This document shows positions 9,064-17,377 of a stretch of 64,000 nucleotides of DNA, piece after piece (position 1 is the first letter of the stretch; the number at the start of each line of letters is the position of its first letter). Position numbers and translations under genes: made by a program. Under the pieces are notes generated by a model, which was given only the letters and a program-made list of their open reading frames with translations, was not told the origin of the DNA and made no database searches. The stretch covers positions 4,890,501 through 4,954,500 of the forward strand of contig NZ_CP029043.1 of the NCBI RefSeq assembly GCF_003074055.1, read 5' to 3'. The DNA comes from Streptomyces nigra (GTDB lineage Bacteria; Actinomycetota; Actinomycetes; Streptomycetales; Streptomycetaceae).

Positions 9064-10179
9064 TCAGAGCCAGCCGTTGCGCTTGAGCGTGCGGTGGATG
9101 CCCAGACAGATGGCGACCGTGACGCTCATGATCACCGGGTAGCCGTACTTCCAGTGGGTCTCCGGCATGTAGTCGAAGTTCATGCCGTACACCCCGCAGA
9201 CCATCGTCGGGACGGCGATGATCGCCGCCCAGGAGGTGATCTTGCGCATGTCCTCGTTCTGCGCGACGGACGCCTGCGCGAGGTTGGCCTGGAGGATCGA
9301 GTTCAGCAGCTCGTCGAAGCCGATGACCTGCTCGTGCACGCGCGCCACATGGTCGGCGACGTCCCGGAAGTACTTCTGGATGTCGGGGTCGATCAGCCGC
9401 ATCGGCCGCTCGCTGAGCAACTGCATCGGACGCAGCAGCGGCGACACCGCCCGCTTGAACTCCAGCACCTCGCGCTTGAGTTGGTAGATCCGGCCGGCGT
9501 CCGTGCCGCGCGGCGCGCCCTTGCGGCCCGGCGAGAACACCTCGGTCTCGACCTCGTCGATGTCGTCCTGTACGGCGTCGGCGACGGCGATGTAGCCGTC
9601 CACCACATGGTCGGCGATGGCGTGCAGCACCGCGGACGGGCCCTTGGCGAGCAGCTCGGGGTCGTCCTGGAGGCGGTGCCGCAGGGCCCGCAGCGAGCCC
9701 TGGCCGCCGTGCCGGACGGTGATGAAGAAGTCCCGGCCGGTGAAGCACATCACCTCACCGGTCGCCACGACCTCGCTGTTGGCGGTGAGCCGGTCGTGCT
9801 CGACGTAGTGGACCGTCTTGAACACGGTGAACAGGGTGTCGTCGTAGCGCTCCAGCTTGGGCCGCTGGTGGGCCTGCACGGCGTCCTCGACGGCCAGCGG
9901 GTGCAGCCCGAACTCGCTGGCGATACCGGCGAATTCGGCCTCGGTGGGCTCGTGCAGCCCGATCCAGACGAAGCCGCCGTCGCGGCGCACCTGGCGCATC
10001 GCCTCGTGCGGCGTCAGCGGGGTCGTGACGGGGACACGGGCGCCGTCGCGGTAGACGGCGCAGTCGACGACGGCGGAGGGCGTCGCGGGGTCGCGGGTGG
10101 TCTCGTACGGGCCGCTGTCCTTGCGCAGCGAGATGCGGGACGGACGGACCACGGCACGCAGGTCGCGGATCATCGACAT
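9064..10179 (-). CDS. corA: CorA family magnesium/cobalt transporter
   Basis: A 371-residue CorA-type divalent cation channel. A long cytoplasmic N-terminal domain (residues about 1-300) is followed by two C-terminal membrane helices. The selectivity motif GMN is present as YGMNFDYMPE, and the C-terminus is short and basic. ATG 10179 is preferred over upstream codons because AAGGAG lies 8 bases before it. It lies close to the MgtE-N/DUF1003 pair, so this stretch is rich in Mg2+-linked genes, but it is a separate transcription unit. The downstream 8522-9031 gene is probably cotranscribed. Confidence 0.93.
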   Translation of the reverse strand: MSMIRDLRAVVRPSRISLRKDSGPYETTRDPATPSAVVDCAVYRDGARVPVTTPLTPHEAMRQVRRDGGFVWIGLHEPTEAEFAGIASEFGLHPLAVEDAVQAHQRPKLERYDDTLFTVFKTVHYVEHDRLTANSEVVATGEVMCFTGRDFFITVRHGGQGSLRALRHRLQDDPELLAKGPSAVLHAIADHVVDGYIAVADAVQDDIDEVETEVFSPGRKGAPRGTDAGRIYQLKREVLEFKRAVSPLLRPMQLLSERPMRLIDPDIQKYFRDVADHVARVHEQVIGFDELLNSILQANLAQASVAQNEDMRKITSWAAIIAVPTMVCGVYGMNFDYMPETHWKYGYPVIMSVTVAICLGIHRTLKRNGWL

Positions 10180-10682
10180 GAGCAGGCTCCTTCGCGACGG
10201 GCAACGAAGCGCGTGCGAACCGCGGCACGGGTGGAACTGCCCGGAATGAGGACGTCCTGACCTCAGGATGTTTGGTACGTCCACAAAGCGGGGAGCACCG
10301 CACCGTTGCGGTGATGGGCTTCGTTGCTGAAACAGATCAGACGATCAGGCAAAGCGAAACGAAGTGCTCTTCCGCGTCAGGAACACGAGCGTGAAAGGCG
10401 GCGGTCAGCCGGAGCCGGAACAGCCGAGCCAGCTACATCAACGGCGGGAAGAGCGAGTGGTACTGCACGGTCGACTTCGATCCATGACAGCCCCACCTCC
10501 TCCGGCCGGTCCCTCGTGAGGGACGTTCCATACCCCTAGGGGTTCCCCGTTCGGGAGTATTCAGGCGTCGGGACTCGTTCGCGATGCCTCTGCGCGCTGC
10601 CCGAACACCGGGCAAGAGTATCAGCCGACTGAAGTGTCAAGGCGCTGCTTTGCCGCGTCCTGACGAGTTCTATGCTCGCCGC
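10180..10682. other. 503-bp intergenic region between divergent genes
   Basis: No convincing complete gene. It holds several small dyads: 10-bp arms 10201-10210 with 10318-10327, hairpin 10297-10312, hairpin 10509-10524, and a 12-bp palindrome at 10532-10543. In one frame, bases about 10392-10489 end in a protein-like tail (YINGGKSEWYCTVDFDP, then TGA) but have no start codon, possibly a remnant of a lost gene. TATGCT at 10671-10676 is a likely -10 box for the SUFU gene. Confidence 0.5.
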
Positions 10683-11267
10683 ATGGCTGATGTTCTTCCC
10701 CTGGTAGAGGCCCGGCTGCGCACCGCCCTCGGCGAACCGGACGCGCGCGCGGCGGTCACCTTCCTCGGCACGGACCGCATCGAGGTGCTCCGCTTCCAGG
10801 AGGGCGACATCGTCCGCTACGCCACCCTCGGCATGTCCGCGCACCCCATGGCCGACCCGACGGCCGTGGTCGCCGACCCCGTCAAGGGCCCCCGCGCCGA
10901 GCTGGTCCTCTCCGTGCGCGCCGGCGTCGCCGACACCGGCAAGGTGCTCCGCCCGCTCGCCGTGCTCGCCGCGTCCCCGCAGGTGGAGGGTGTCGTCGTG
11001 GCGCCCGGCGCCTCCCTGGACGTCGGCGAACCGCTGTGGCCCGGTGCCCCGTTCACCTCGGTGCTGGTCGCCGAGCCGGGCGGCCTCGTCGAGGACCTGG
11101 AGCTCGACGCTCCCCTCGACCCGGTGAGCTTTCTGCCGCTGCTCCCGATGACGCCGAACGAGGCCGCCTGGAAGCGTGTGCACGGCGCCCAGGCCCTTCA
11201 GGAGCGCTGGCTGACGCACGGGACGGACCTGCGGGACCCCGCCCGCGCGTCCGTCCCGCTGACGTGA
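10683..11267 (+). CDS. suppressor of fused (SUFU) domain protein
   Basis: 194 residues matching the bacterial SUFU-like domain pattern: N-terminal helix LPLVEARLRTAL, central beta segments (VLRFQEGDIVRYATLGMSAHPM, AELVLSVR), and the C-terminal signature SFLPLLPMTPNEAAWKRVHG. Bacterial SUFU proteins often act as immunity proteins for polymorphic toxins, but single conserved copies such as this have no known role. No toxin gene is adjacent. The ATG lies 6 bases after a TATGCT -10-like box, which suggests a leaderless mRNA. It converges with the MFS gene. Confidence 0.82.
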   Translation: MADVLPLVEARLRTALGEPDARAAVTFLGTDRIEVLRFQEGDIVRYATLGMSAHPMADPTAVVADPVKGPRAELVLSVRAGVADTGKVLRPLAVLAASPQVEGVVVAPGASLDVGEPLWPGAPFTSVLVAEPGGLVEDLELDAPLDPVSFLPLLPMTPNEAAWKRVHGAQALQERWLTHGTDLRDPARASVPLT

Positions 11268-11297
11268 GCGATCTCACCAACCGGTGGCTGAAAAGCG

Positions 11298-12524
11298 TCA
11301 GTTGACGAAGACGCCGACACCGTCCCGGGTCGCGTGCCGGGGCGCGGCCTCCTCGGCCCGGAGCGTGAGCGCCCCGCGGCGCACGAGGACCACGAGCGCA
11401 CCTGCCACCGCCGTGACGGCCGCCACCACGAAGGGGATTTGGAGGCTGCCGGTCCACTCCTCGATCCGCGGGGCGAAGAACGGCGCCGCGGCCGCCGCGA
11501 ACCAGCGGACGAAGTTGTAGCCCGCGCTGGCCACCGGGCGCGGCGCGTCCGACACGCCGAGGGCCAGCTCCGTGTAGACGGTGTTGTTCACCCCGATGAA
11601 GGCACCCGACAGGATGGTGCAGACGACCGCGGTCGTGTGGTCGCCGTAGCCGAGCACGAGGACGTCCGCCGCGAGCAGCACGAGCGAGCCGCCGAGCACC
11701 CGCAGCGAGCCGAACCGCTTCTGCAGACGCGGTGCCACGATCACCGAGAACACGGCGAGCAGCACACCCCAGGCGAAGAACACCGCACCCGACCGGTACG
11801 GGCTCATGTCCAGCACGAACGGGGTGAAGGCCAGCACCGTGAAGAACGTGTAGTTGTAGAAGAACGCCGAGGCCGCCACCGAGGCCAGACCGCCGTGGCC
11901 GAGCGCCTTGACCGGGTCCAGGAGCGACGTTCTGCGGGCCGGCCTGGGCTGCTCCCTGAGGAACGCCGCGATGCACAGGAAGCCGACGGCCATCAGGAAG
12001 GCCGTGCCGAAGAACGGGTAGCGCCAGCTGGCGTCGCCGAGCAGCGCGCCCAGGAGCGGCCCGCACGCCATGCCCAGGCCGAGGGCGGACTCGTACAGCA
12101 GGATCGCCGCAGCGCTGCCGCCGGCCGCCGCTCCGACGATCACCGCGAGGGCGGTGGACACGAAGAGCGCGTTGCCCAGGCCCCAGCCCGCCCGGAAGCC
12201 GACCAGTTCCCCGACCGAGCCGGAGGTGCCGGAGAGCCCGGCGAAGACGACGACCAGCGCGAGACCGAGCAGCAGCGTCCTACGGCCGCCGATACGGCTG
12301 GAGACGAAGCCGGTGAGCAGCATCGCCACGGCGGTGATCAGGAAGTACGAGGTGAAGAGCAGCGAGACCTGGCCGGCCGTGGCGTCCAGGCCGCTCGCGA
12401 TGGACGGCAGGATCGGGTCGACGAGCCCGATGCCCATGAAGGCGACGACGGACGCGCCGGCGGTCGCCCAGACGGCCTTGGGCTGCCGGAGGATGCCGCC
12501 GGATCCCGCGTCGAGGGGGTCCAT
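11298..12524 (-). CDS. major facilitator superfamily exporter
   Basis: A 408-residue membrane protein with about 12 hydrophobic segments and MFS features: the loop 2-3 motif (GFVSSRIGGRRTLL) and a drug/proton antiporter-like segment 5 (ALGLGMACGPLLGALLG). It resembles drug-efflux transporters of the Bcr/AraJ type; the substrate is unknown. ATG 12524 follows GGAG by 8 bases, while the TTG four codons upstream has no RBS. The promoter carries an 18-bp dyad between -35 and -10, so expression is probably under a dedicated repressor. No regulator gene is adjacent. Confidence 0.88.
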   Translation of the reverse strand: MDPLDAGSGGILRQPKAVWATAGASVVAFMGIGLVDPILPSIASGLDATAGQVSLLFTSYFLITAVAMLLTGFVSSRIGGRRTLLLGLALVVVFAGLSGTSGSVGELVGFRAGWGLGNALFVSTALAVIVGAAAGGSAAAILLYESALGLGMACGPLLGALLGDASWRYPFFGTAFLMAVGFLCIAAFLREQPRPARRTSLLDPVKALGHGGLASVAASAFFYNYTFFTVLAFTPFVLDMSPYRSGAVFFAWGVLLAVFSVIVAPRLQKRFGSLRVLGGSLVLLAADVLVLGYGDHTTAVVCTILSGAFIGVNNTVYTELALGVSDAPRPVASAGYNFVRWFAAAAAPFFAPRIEEWTGSLQIPFVVAAVTAVAGALVVLVRRGALTLRAEEAAPRHATRDGVGVFVN

Positions 12525-12568
12525 GCCGTTCTCCAATCAGGACGGGAAGCAGTCGGTGGTACCCGCAC

Positions 12569-12598
12569 AGATTAGGTTAGCTAGTCTAATTAATGCAA
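12569..12598 (-). promoter_or_regulatory. promoter with overlapping dyad operator for the MFS gene
   Basis: On the minus strand TTGCAT (12593-12598) and TAATCT (12569-12574) are spaced by 18 bases. The spacer overlaps an 18-bp imperfect dyad, TTAGGTTAG/CTAGTCTAA (12572-12589), with 7 of 9 positions symmetric. A repressor bound there would block RNA polymerase. The left half equals a DtxR/IdeR iron-box half-site, but the centre lacks the odd base of a 19-bp iron box, so a TetR- or MarR-type regulator is equally possible. The surrounding AT content is far above the neighbourhood. Confidence 0.65.
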
Positions 12599-12689
12599 GT
12601 TACATCTAAATTTTCGCACTCCCTGTGTTTCCGTCCGGACGGGTGATCGTCCTTGACGTGGGGCGGAAGGGGTAGGACCGTGGGGGCCT

Positions 12690-13331
12690 ATGAGGGGCGA
12701 ACCCAGTTGCCCGAAGTGTGGTGGCCGGGTCAGGGCTCCCGGACTCTTCGCCGACACCTGGCAGTGTGACGTGCACGGCACCGTGCATCCGGTGCAGCCC
12801 GTGATACCGCCCAGTGTCGAGGCGCTCGGCGTGGTCGTGCACCGCACGCGGGTGCCCGTGTGGATGCCCTGGCCGCTGCCGATCGGATGGCTGTTCACCG
12901 GCGTCGCGAGCGCGGGCGACGACCGCAGTGGCGGACGCGCGAGCGCCGTCGCCTGCTCGGGTCCCGGACCGCTCGGCGGCACGGGCGAGCTGATCCTGGT
13001 CGCTGAGGAGCTCGGCGTCGGCCTCGGTGCCCGCTACGCCGGGATCGACGGACCCGACCCGGGCTCGTACATCGACGTCGAGAAGCCGCCGCAGGCCAAG
13101 GTCCTCGCCGCGGGCCGCCCGACCCCGCTGTGGCATGTCTCCGGCACCCCTGACGACCGCGCCGTCTTCGCCGGTGAGGCGCTCGGGATGTGGGTGTGGG
13201 CCGTCGTCTGGCCCGAGCAGTCCGGGCTGCTGATGTACGACGAACTCGTGCTGACCGACCTGCGGGACGCCGGGGCCGAGGTGGAGCTGGTGCCCTGCGG
13301 GGCGCTCTCCCCGCGTCTGCTCGAACCGTAG
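12690..13331 (+). CDS. conserved actinobacterial protein with N-terminal zinc ribbon (DUF6758-like)
   Basis: 213 residues. The N-terminus has CPKCGG, then C and H some 18 residues later (WQCDVHG), a probable zinc-binding knuckle. The rest is a globular domain with a GWLFTGVASAGDD segment and a WHVSGTPDDRAVFAGEALGMWVWAVVWP stretch typical of this Streptomyces family. No catalytic role is known. It starts at ATG 12690 behind a G-rich stretch. It is divergent from the MFS gene and followed, 113 bases on, by the PHP gene in the same direction. Confidence 0.8.
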   Translation: MRGEPSCPKCGGRVRAPGLFADTWQCDVHGTVHPVQPVIPPSVEALGVVVHRTRVPVWMPWPLPIGWLFTGVASAGDDRSGGRASAVACSGPGPLGGTGELILVAEELGVGLGARYAGIDGPDPGSYIDVEKPPQAKVLAAGRPTPLWHVSGTPDDRAVFAGEALGMWVWAVVWPEQSGLLMYDELVLTDLRDAGAEVELVPCGALSPRLLEP

Positions 13332-13444
13332 ACGCCCGCCCCATGTAGGGGGCGCCGGGGCCGTACGGGTGTGACAGGCGGGTCCGGGAAATGCGGCTAT
13401 CCTTGTGCGGTCCCTTCCGTGCCGTCCCGACTGGAGTCCGCGTC

Positions 13445-14302
13445 GTGCGTATCGACCTGCACACCCACTCCACCGCGTCCGACGGCACGGACACCCCCGC
13501 CGAGCTGGTGCGTCACGCCGCCGAGGCAGGGCTGGACGTCGTGGCCCTCACCGACCACGACACGACCCGCGGCTACGCCGAGGCGATCGCCGCGCTGCCG
13601 GAGGGGCTCACGCTCGTCACCGGCGCGGAGCTGTCCTGCCGGGTCGACGGCATCAGCATGCATCTGCTGGCCTACCTCTTCGACCCCGAGGAGCCCGCCC
13701 TGCTCGCCGAGCGCGAGCTGGTGCGCGACGACCGGGTGCCGCGGGCCAAGGGCATGGTCGCCAAGCTGAACGCGCTGGGTGTGCCCGTCACCTGGGAGCA
13801 GGTGAGCCGGATCGCCGGCGGCGGCTCGGTCGGCCGCCCGCACGTCGCCTCCGCGCTCCTCGAGCTCGGTGTCGTACCGTCCGTCGACGAGGCCTTCACC
13901 AAGGACTGGCTGGCGGACGGCGGCCGGGCCCATGTGGAGAAGCACGAGACGGACCCCTTCGAGGCCGTCCGGCTGGTCAAGGCCGCCGGAGGCGTCACCG
14001 TCTTCGCCCACCCCGCCGCGAGCAAGCGCGGCCGTACGGTCCCTGAGTCCACGATCGCCGAGCTGGCCGCGGCCGGACTCGACGGGATCGAGGTCGACCA
14101 CATGGACCACGACGCCGGCACCCGCGCGCGGCTGCGCGGACTCGCCCAGGAGCTCGGGCTGCTGACCACCGGCTCCAGCGACTACCACGGCAGCCGCAAG
14201 ACCTGCGTCCTCGGCGAGTACACGACCGACCCCGAGGTGTACGGCGAGATCACGCGGCGGGCCACCGGCGCGTTCCCCGTCCCCGGTACCGGCGGAGTCT
14301 GA
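13445..14302 (+). CDS. PHP domain metal-dependent phosphoesterase
   Basis: A 285-residue PHP domain enzyme. Metal-binding motifs are intact: DLHTHSTASDGT at the start, LTDHDTT, the Glu of GAELSC, VFAHPAA and SSDYHG. Relatives (YciV/RNase AM, TrpH) hydrolyse 3',5'-nucleoside bisphosphates and trim 5' ends of RNA, so nucleotide or RNA phosphoesterase activity is the likely function. GTG 13445 places DLHTHS at residue 4 as usual and follows GGAG by 10 bases. It probably shares a transcript with the downstream marC-like gene. Confidence 0.88.
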   Translation: MRIDLHTHSTASDGTDTPAELVRHAAEAGLDVVALTDHDTTRGYAEAIAALPEGLTLVTGAELSCRVDGISMHLLAYLFDPEEPALLAERELVRDDRVPRAKGMVAKLNALGVPVTWEQVSRIAGGGSVGRPHVASALLELGVVPSVDEAFTKDWLADGGRAHVEKHETDPFEAVRLVKAAGGVTVFAHPAASKRGRTVPESTIAELAAAGLDGIEVDHMDHDAGTRARLRGLAQELGLLTTGSSDYHGSRKTCVLGEYTTDPEVYGEITRRATGAFPVPGTGGV

Positions 14303-14415
14303 GCACCCTCACCCGCCCGTCCGATCCACCCGGCGCCGTCCGCCGTGCCCACCCCTGCCCGCCTCGCGGGCGGCCGGTCACGGCGGCACGCCCCTGCGCA
14401 AGGCACAGCTCACCC

Positions 14416-15021
14416 ATGTTCGACGTCGCCGTCTTCGGCTCGCTCTTCCTCACCCTGTTCGTGATCATGGATCCCCCCGGGATCACCCCGGTCTTCCTGG
14501 CGCTCACCGCCGGGCGGCCTGCCAAGGTGCAGCGCCGGATGGCGTTCCAGGCCGTCTGCGTGGCGGGCGGGGTCATCGCGGTGTTCGGCCTCCTCGGCCA
14601 CCAGATCCTCGACTATCTGCATGTCTCGATCCCGGCGCTGATGATCGCCGGCGGTCTGCTGCTCCTGCTCATCGCGCTCGACCTGCTCACCGGCAAGACG
14701 GACGAGCCGCAGCAGACCAAGGACGTGAACGTCGCCCTCGTCCCGCTCGGCATGCCGCTGCTCGCCGGGCCGGGCGCGATCGTCTCCGTGATCCTCGCCG
14801 TGCAGAAGGCCGACAGCGTCGGCAGCCAGGTGTCCGTGTGGACGGCGATCCTCGCCATCCATGTGGTGCTGTGGCTCGTGATGCGGTACTCGCTGCTGAT
14901 CATCCGGGTCATCAAGGACGGGGGAGTGGTCCTCGTGACCCGGCTCGCGGGCATGATGCTCTCCGCGATCGCCGTCCAGCAGATCATCAACGGCGTCACC
15001 CAGGTCATCCAGGGAAGCTGA
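14416..15021 (+). CDS. MarC family integral membrane protein
   Basis: A 201-residue protein with six hydrophobic segments and the MarC/UPF0056 signatures MDPPGITPVFLALTAG near the start and GMPLLAGPGAI in the middle. The family's function is unknown; the old link to multiple antibiotic resistance in E. coli has not held up. ATG 14416 lies 113 bases after the PHP gene. A strong hairpin (15048-15080) closes the unit. Confidence 0.88.
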   Translation: MFDVAVFGSLFLTLFVIMDPPGITPVFLALTAGRPAKVQRRMAFQAVCVAGGVIAVFGLLGHQILDYLHVSIPALMIAGGLLLLLIALDLLTGKTDEPQQTKDVNVALVPLGMPLLAGPGAIVSVILAVQKADSVGSQVSVWTAILAIHVVLWLVMRYSLLIIRVIKDGGVVLVTRLAGMMLSAIAVQQIINGVTQVIQGS

Positions 15022-15047
15022 GACCCCAGGACTCCCGGACACACCAA

Positions 15048-15080
15048 AGGGCCCCGTACGCGTCGTGCGTACGGGGCCCT
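15048..15080. terminator. bidirectional hairpin after marC-like gene
   Basis: A perfect 14-bp stem (15048-15061 with 15067-15080) with a 5-base loop, preceded by AA and followed by GAA. It lies between the marC-like gene and the convergent 50-codon gene. Confidence 0.85.
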
Positions 15081-15105
15081 GAAGCTTCGCGTCGATCCGC
15101 GCGCG

Positions 15106-15258
15106 TTACGAGGCCGTGGTGTCGGCCGGGCGGATCCAGAGTCGCTGCCCTGTGGCGGCAGCCTGCTGAACGATCCGGTTGACGGAGGCGGCGTCCACGA
15201 CGGTGCTGTCCACGGGCGTGCCGTCCAGCTCGTCGAGTCGCATGATTTCGAAGCGCAT
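15106..15258 (-). CDS. small conserved Streptomyces protein (50 aa)
   Basis: A 50-codon gene from ATG 15258 to TAA 15106: MRFEIMRLDE, then a Val/Asp-rich middle, ending IRPADTTAS. AGGGAG stands 8 bases before the ATG. The third-position GC pattern is that of a real gene, and I recall very similar 50-residue proteins in other Streptomyces. No motif suggests a role. It has its own space between hairpin 15048-15080 and an AT-rich upstream region, so it is probably monocistronic. Confidence 0.75.
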   Translation of the reverse strand: MRFEIMRLDELDGTPVDSTVVDAASVNRIVQQAAATGQRLWIRPADTTAS

Positions 15259-15488
15259 ATGGCTTCTCCCTTCGTCTGGTCATCCTCCTGAGGAGAACAT
15301 CTGGGTGGAGGGCCCCGCGAGCGAAGTCGCTCCCGGTTCCATAGGTATCCAACGGCTCGCGTGTTACGAACATTCCCTACGCTAAAGAAATTTTTCGAAC
15401 GACTAACTACTGACCGGTAAGACAACTGCGAACGATCAAGCAGAGACCGACCGGGACCGGTTGTGTTCGCAGCGTGACCGCCGGGACA

Positions 15489-16391
15489 ATGGAGGCGATG
15501 AACGACGACCTGGCGGCGCTCGCCGCCCGCATCGACCACACGAACGAGCTGCTGCTCCGCATGCTCGCCGAGGTGGCGAAGACGCCCTCCACTCACGCGA
15601 TCTTCGTCGACGCGGGCTACCTCTACGCCGCCGCCGGGCGCCTGGTCGCGGGCACCGAGGACCGCCGGGCCTTCGACCTGGACGCCGAGGGGCTGATCGA
15701 GGCGCTCATCGACCGCGCCCGCACGATCTTCGCCGACAGCCGGCTGCTGCGCGTCTACTGGTACGACGGCGCCCGGCGCCGCATCCACACCGCCGAGCAG
15801 CAGTCCATCGCCGAGCTTCCCGACGTCAAGGTCCGCCTCGGCAACCTCAACGCCAACAACCAGCAGAAGGGCGTCGACTCCCTGATCCGCAGCGACCTGG
15901 AGTCCCTCGCCCGGCATCGTGCCATCAGCGACGCCGCCCTCCTCGGCGGCGACGAGGACCTCGTGTCGGCGGTCGAGGCGGCCCAGGGATACGGGGCGCG
16001 TGTGCATCTGTGGGGCATCGAGGCGCCCGAGGGCCGCAACCAGGCCGAGCCCCTGCTCTGGGAGGTCGACAGCCAGCGCACCCTCGACCTCGACTTCTTC
16101 AAGCCGTACGTCTCCCGGCGCACCTCCGCCGCCTACGAGGCCGTGGCCGCCCGGCCCACCCGGGAGGACGTGCGGTTCGTCGGCGCCCAGATCGCGGCCA
16201 AGTGGCTCGCGGCACGCGGACGCGAGTCACTGGTCGAGCTGCTGCCCGGCCACCCCTACCTCCCCGGCTCCGTCGACCAGGACCTCCTCGTCGAGGCCGA
16301 GGGACTGCTCCAGTACTCCCTGCGCGGCCAGGCCGACCTGCGCCGCGCCCTGCGCGACGGGTTCTGGGAGCACCTCCAGGCGCAGTACTAG
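15489..16391 (+). CDS. NYN domain (PIN-like) putative ribonuclease
   Basis: A 300-residue NYN/LabA-like protein. Acidic residues of the PIN-like active site can be placed in IFVDAGYLY, VYWYDG, KGVDSLIRSDL and LLGGDEDLVSAVE. NYN proteins are predicted or known RNases, so RNA processing is the likely role; the target is unknown. ATG 15489 is chosen, but GTG 15474 and ATG 15498 are also possible because none has a clear RBS. The stop codon overlaps the stop of the opposing hydrolase gene through a shared CTAG (16388-16391). Confidence 0.82.
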   Translation: MEAMNDDLAALAARIDHTNELLLRMLAEVAKTPSTHAIFVDAGYLYAAAGRLVAGTEDRRAFDLDAEGLIEALIDRARTIFADSRLLRVYWYDGARRRIHTAEQQSIAELPDVKVRLGNLNANNQQKGVDSLIRSDLESLARHRAISDAALLGGDEDLVSAVEAAQGYGARVHLWGIEAPEGRNQAEPLLWEVDSQRTLDLDFFKPYVSRRTSAAYEAVAARPTREDVRFVGAQIAAKWLAARGRESLVELLPGHPYLPGSVDQDLLVEAEGLLQYSLRGQADLRRALRDGFWEHLQAQY

Positions 16392-17269
16392 AGGGAGTCG
16401 ACGCGGTCCCAGAAGTCGGCCGTCGCGCGGGCGGTCTGCAGCGGCTGGTCGGCGTTGGGGGAGTGCTCGGCGCCCGGGATCACCGTCCGGTGCGCGTGCA
16501 GCCGTACGGCCATGTCGTCCAGGACCGAGACCGGCCAGGTGTCGTCGCTGGCCCCGGACAGGACGTGGAACGGCAGCGGCAGCGCGGCGAGTTCGTCCAC
16601 CCGGTCCGGCTCCGCGCACAACTGCCGCCCCGTCGCGAGGAGTTGAGCGGGCTTGGTGCCCAGCCAGCGGCGGCGCAGCAGCTCCTGGCCGCCGATGCCG
16701 CGGGCCGGGCCGCCGACCTCCTCGGGCGGCCCCATGGCGAGGATGGCCTCCCAGGTCTCGGCCATCGTCATCACCGCGAGCGCGTCCCGCAGCAGTTTCA
16801 CGCGCTGCTGCTGGGAGTCGGAGATCTGCGCGGGACCCGACGCCATCAGGGTCAGCGACCGGAACGGCGTGTGGTCGAGGAGGAGAGCCGCGCGCGCGAT
16901 CTGGCCGCCCAGCGAGTGGCCGAACAGATGCAGCGGGGTGTCCAGCGGGCCGAGGGCCGCCGCCTGGGCGAGCACGTCACGCGCCAACTCGCCCCGCTCG
17001 TAGGCGGATTCGTCGAGCTCGGGCCCATCCGACTCGTGCTGGCCGCGCCCGTCGACGGCGACCGTGCGGTAGCCGCGCTCCGCGAGCGGCCCCTGCATCA
17101 GGGTGAAGTCCTCTTTGCTGCCGGTGAATCCGGGGAGCATCAGCGCGACCCCTCGGGGCCGGACCCCGGGCGCGACGGGGCAGTCGACGACGGCGAAGGC
17201 GCCGCGGTCGGTGCGCAGCTGACAGGCGCGGGAGCCGGGGGGCGGGGTGTACACGGGTTCGGTGCTCAC
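16388..17269 (-). CDS. alpha/beta hydrolase
   Basis: A 293-residue alpha/beta hydrolase with the oxyanion segment LPGFTGSKEDF, nucleophile elbow GHSLGGQ, the acid near GASDDTWP and the His in GAEHSPN. It is of the carboxylesterase/lysophospholipase-like kind, with no specific substrate visible. GTG 17269 lacks a Shine-Dalgarno sequence, but TACCCT (complement of 17277-17282) ends 7 bases before it, pointing to a leaderless transcript. It overlaps tail-to-tail with the NYN gene by 4 bases. Confidence 0.85.
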   Translation of the reverse strand: MSTEPVYTPPPGSRACQLRTDRGAFAVVDCPVAPGVRPRGVALMLPGFTGSKEDFTLMQGPLAERGYRTVAVDGRGQHESDGPELDESAYERGELARDVLAQAAALGPLDTPLHLFGHSLGGQIARAALLLDHTPFRSLTLMASGPAQISDSQQQRVKLLRDALAVMTMAETWEAILAMGPPEEVGGPARGIGGQELLRRRWLGTKPAQLLATGRQLCAEPDRVDELAALPLPFHVLSGASDDTWPVSVLDDMAVRLHAHRTVIPGAEHSPNADQPLQTARATADFWDRVDSL

Positions 17270-17328
17270 GAGGGGGAGGGTAACCGGTTCGTCAGGAGCG
17301 GTCCCGCGCACGGTCGCCCGGGAACGCC

Positions 17329-17364
17329 GACGGCCCGGCCCCCTGGTGGGTGGGCCGGGCCGTC
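17329..17364. terminator. hairpin terminator downstream of the DEAD-box helicase
   Basis: A perfect 13-bp GC-rich stem (17329-17341 with 17352-17364) with a 10-base loop, 14 bases after the helicase stop and before the hydrolase start. Confidence 0.8.
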
Positions 17365-17377
17365 GGTGCGGTGCGGG

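Noticed and set aside
10180..10682. An Mg2+ riboswitch (M-box) ahead of corA.
   Set aside because: Only small unrelated hairpins are visible; no M-box core could be recognised by eye.
12572..12590. A canonical DtxR/IdeR iron box at the MFS promoter.
   Set aside because: The half-site fits, but the second half has mismatches and the dyad lacks the central base of the 19-bp consensus, so it is reported only as an operator of unknown regulator.
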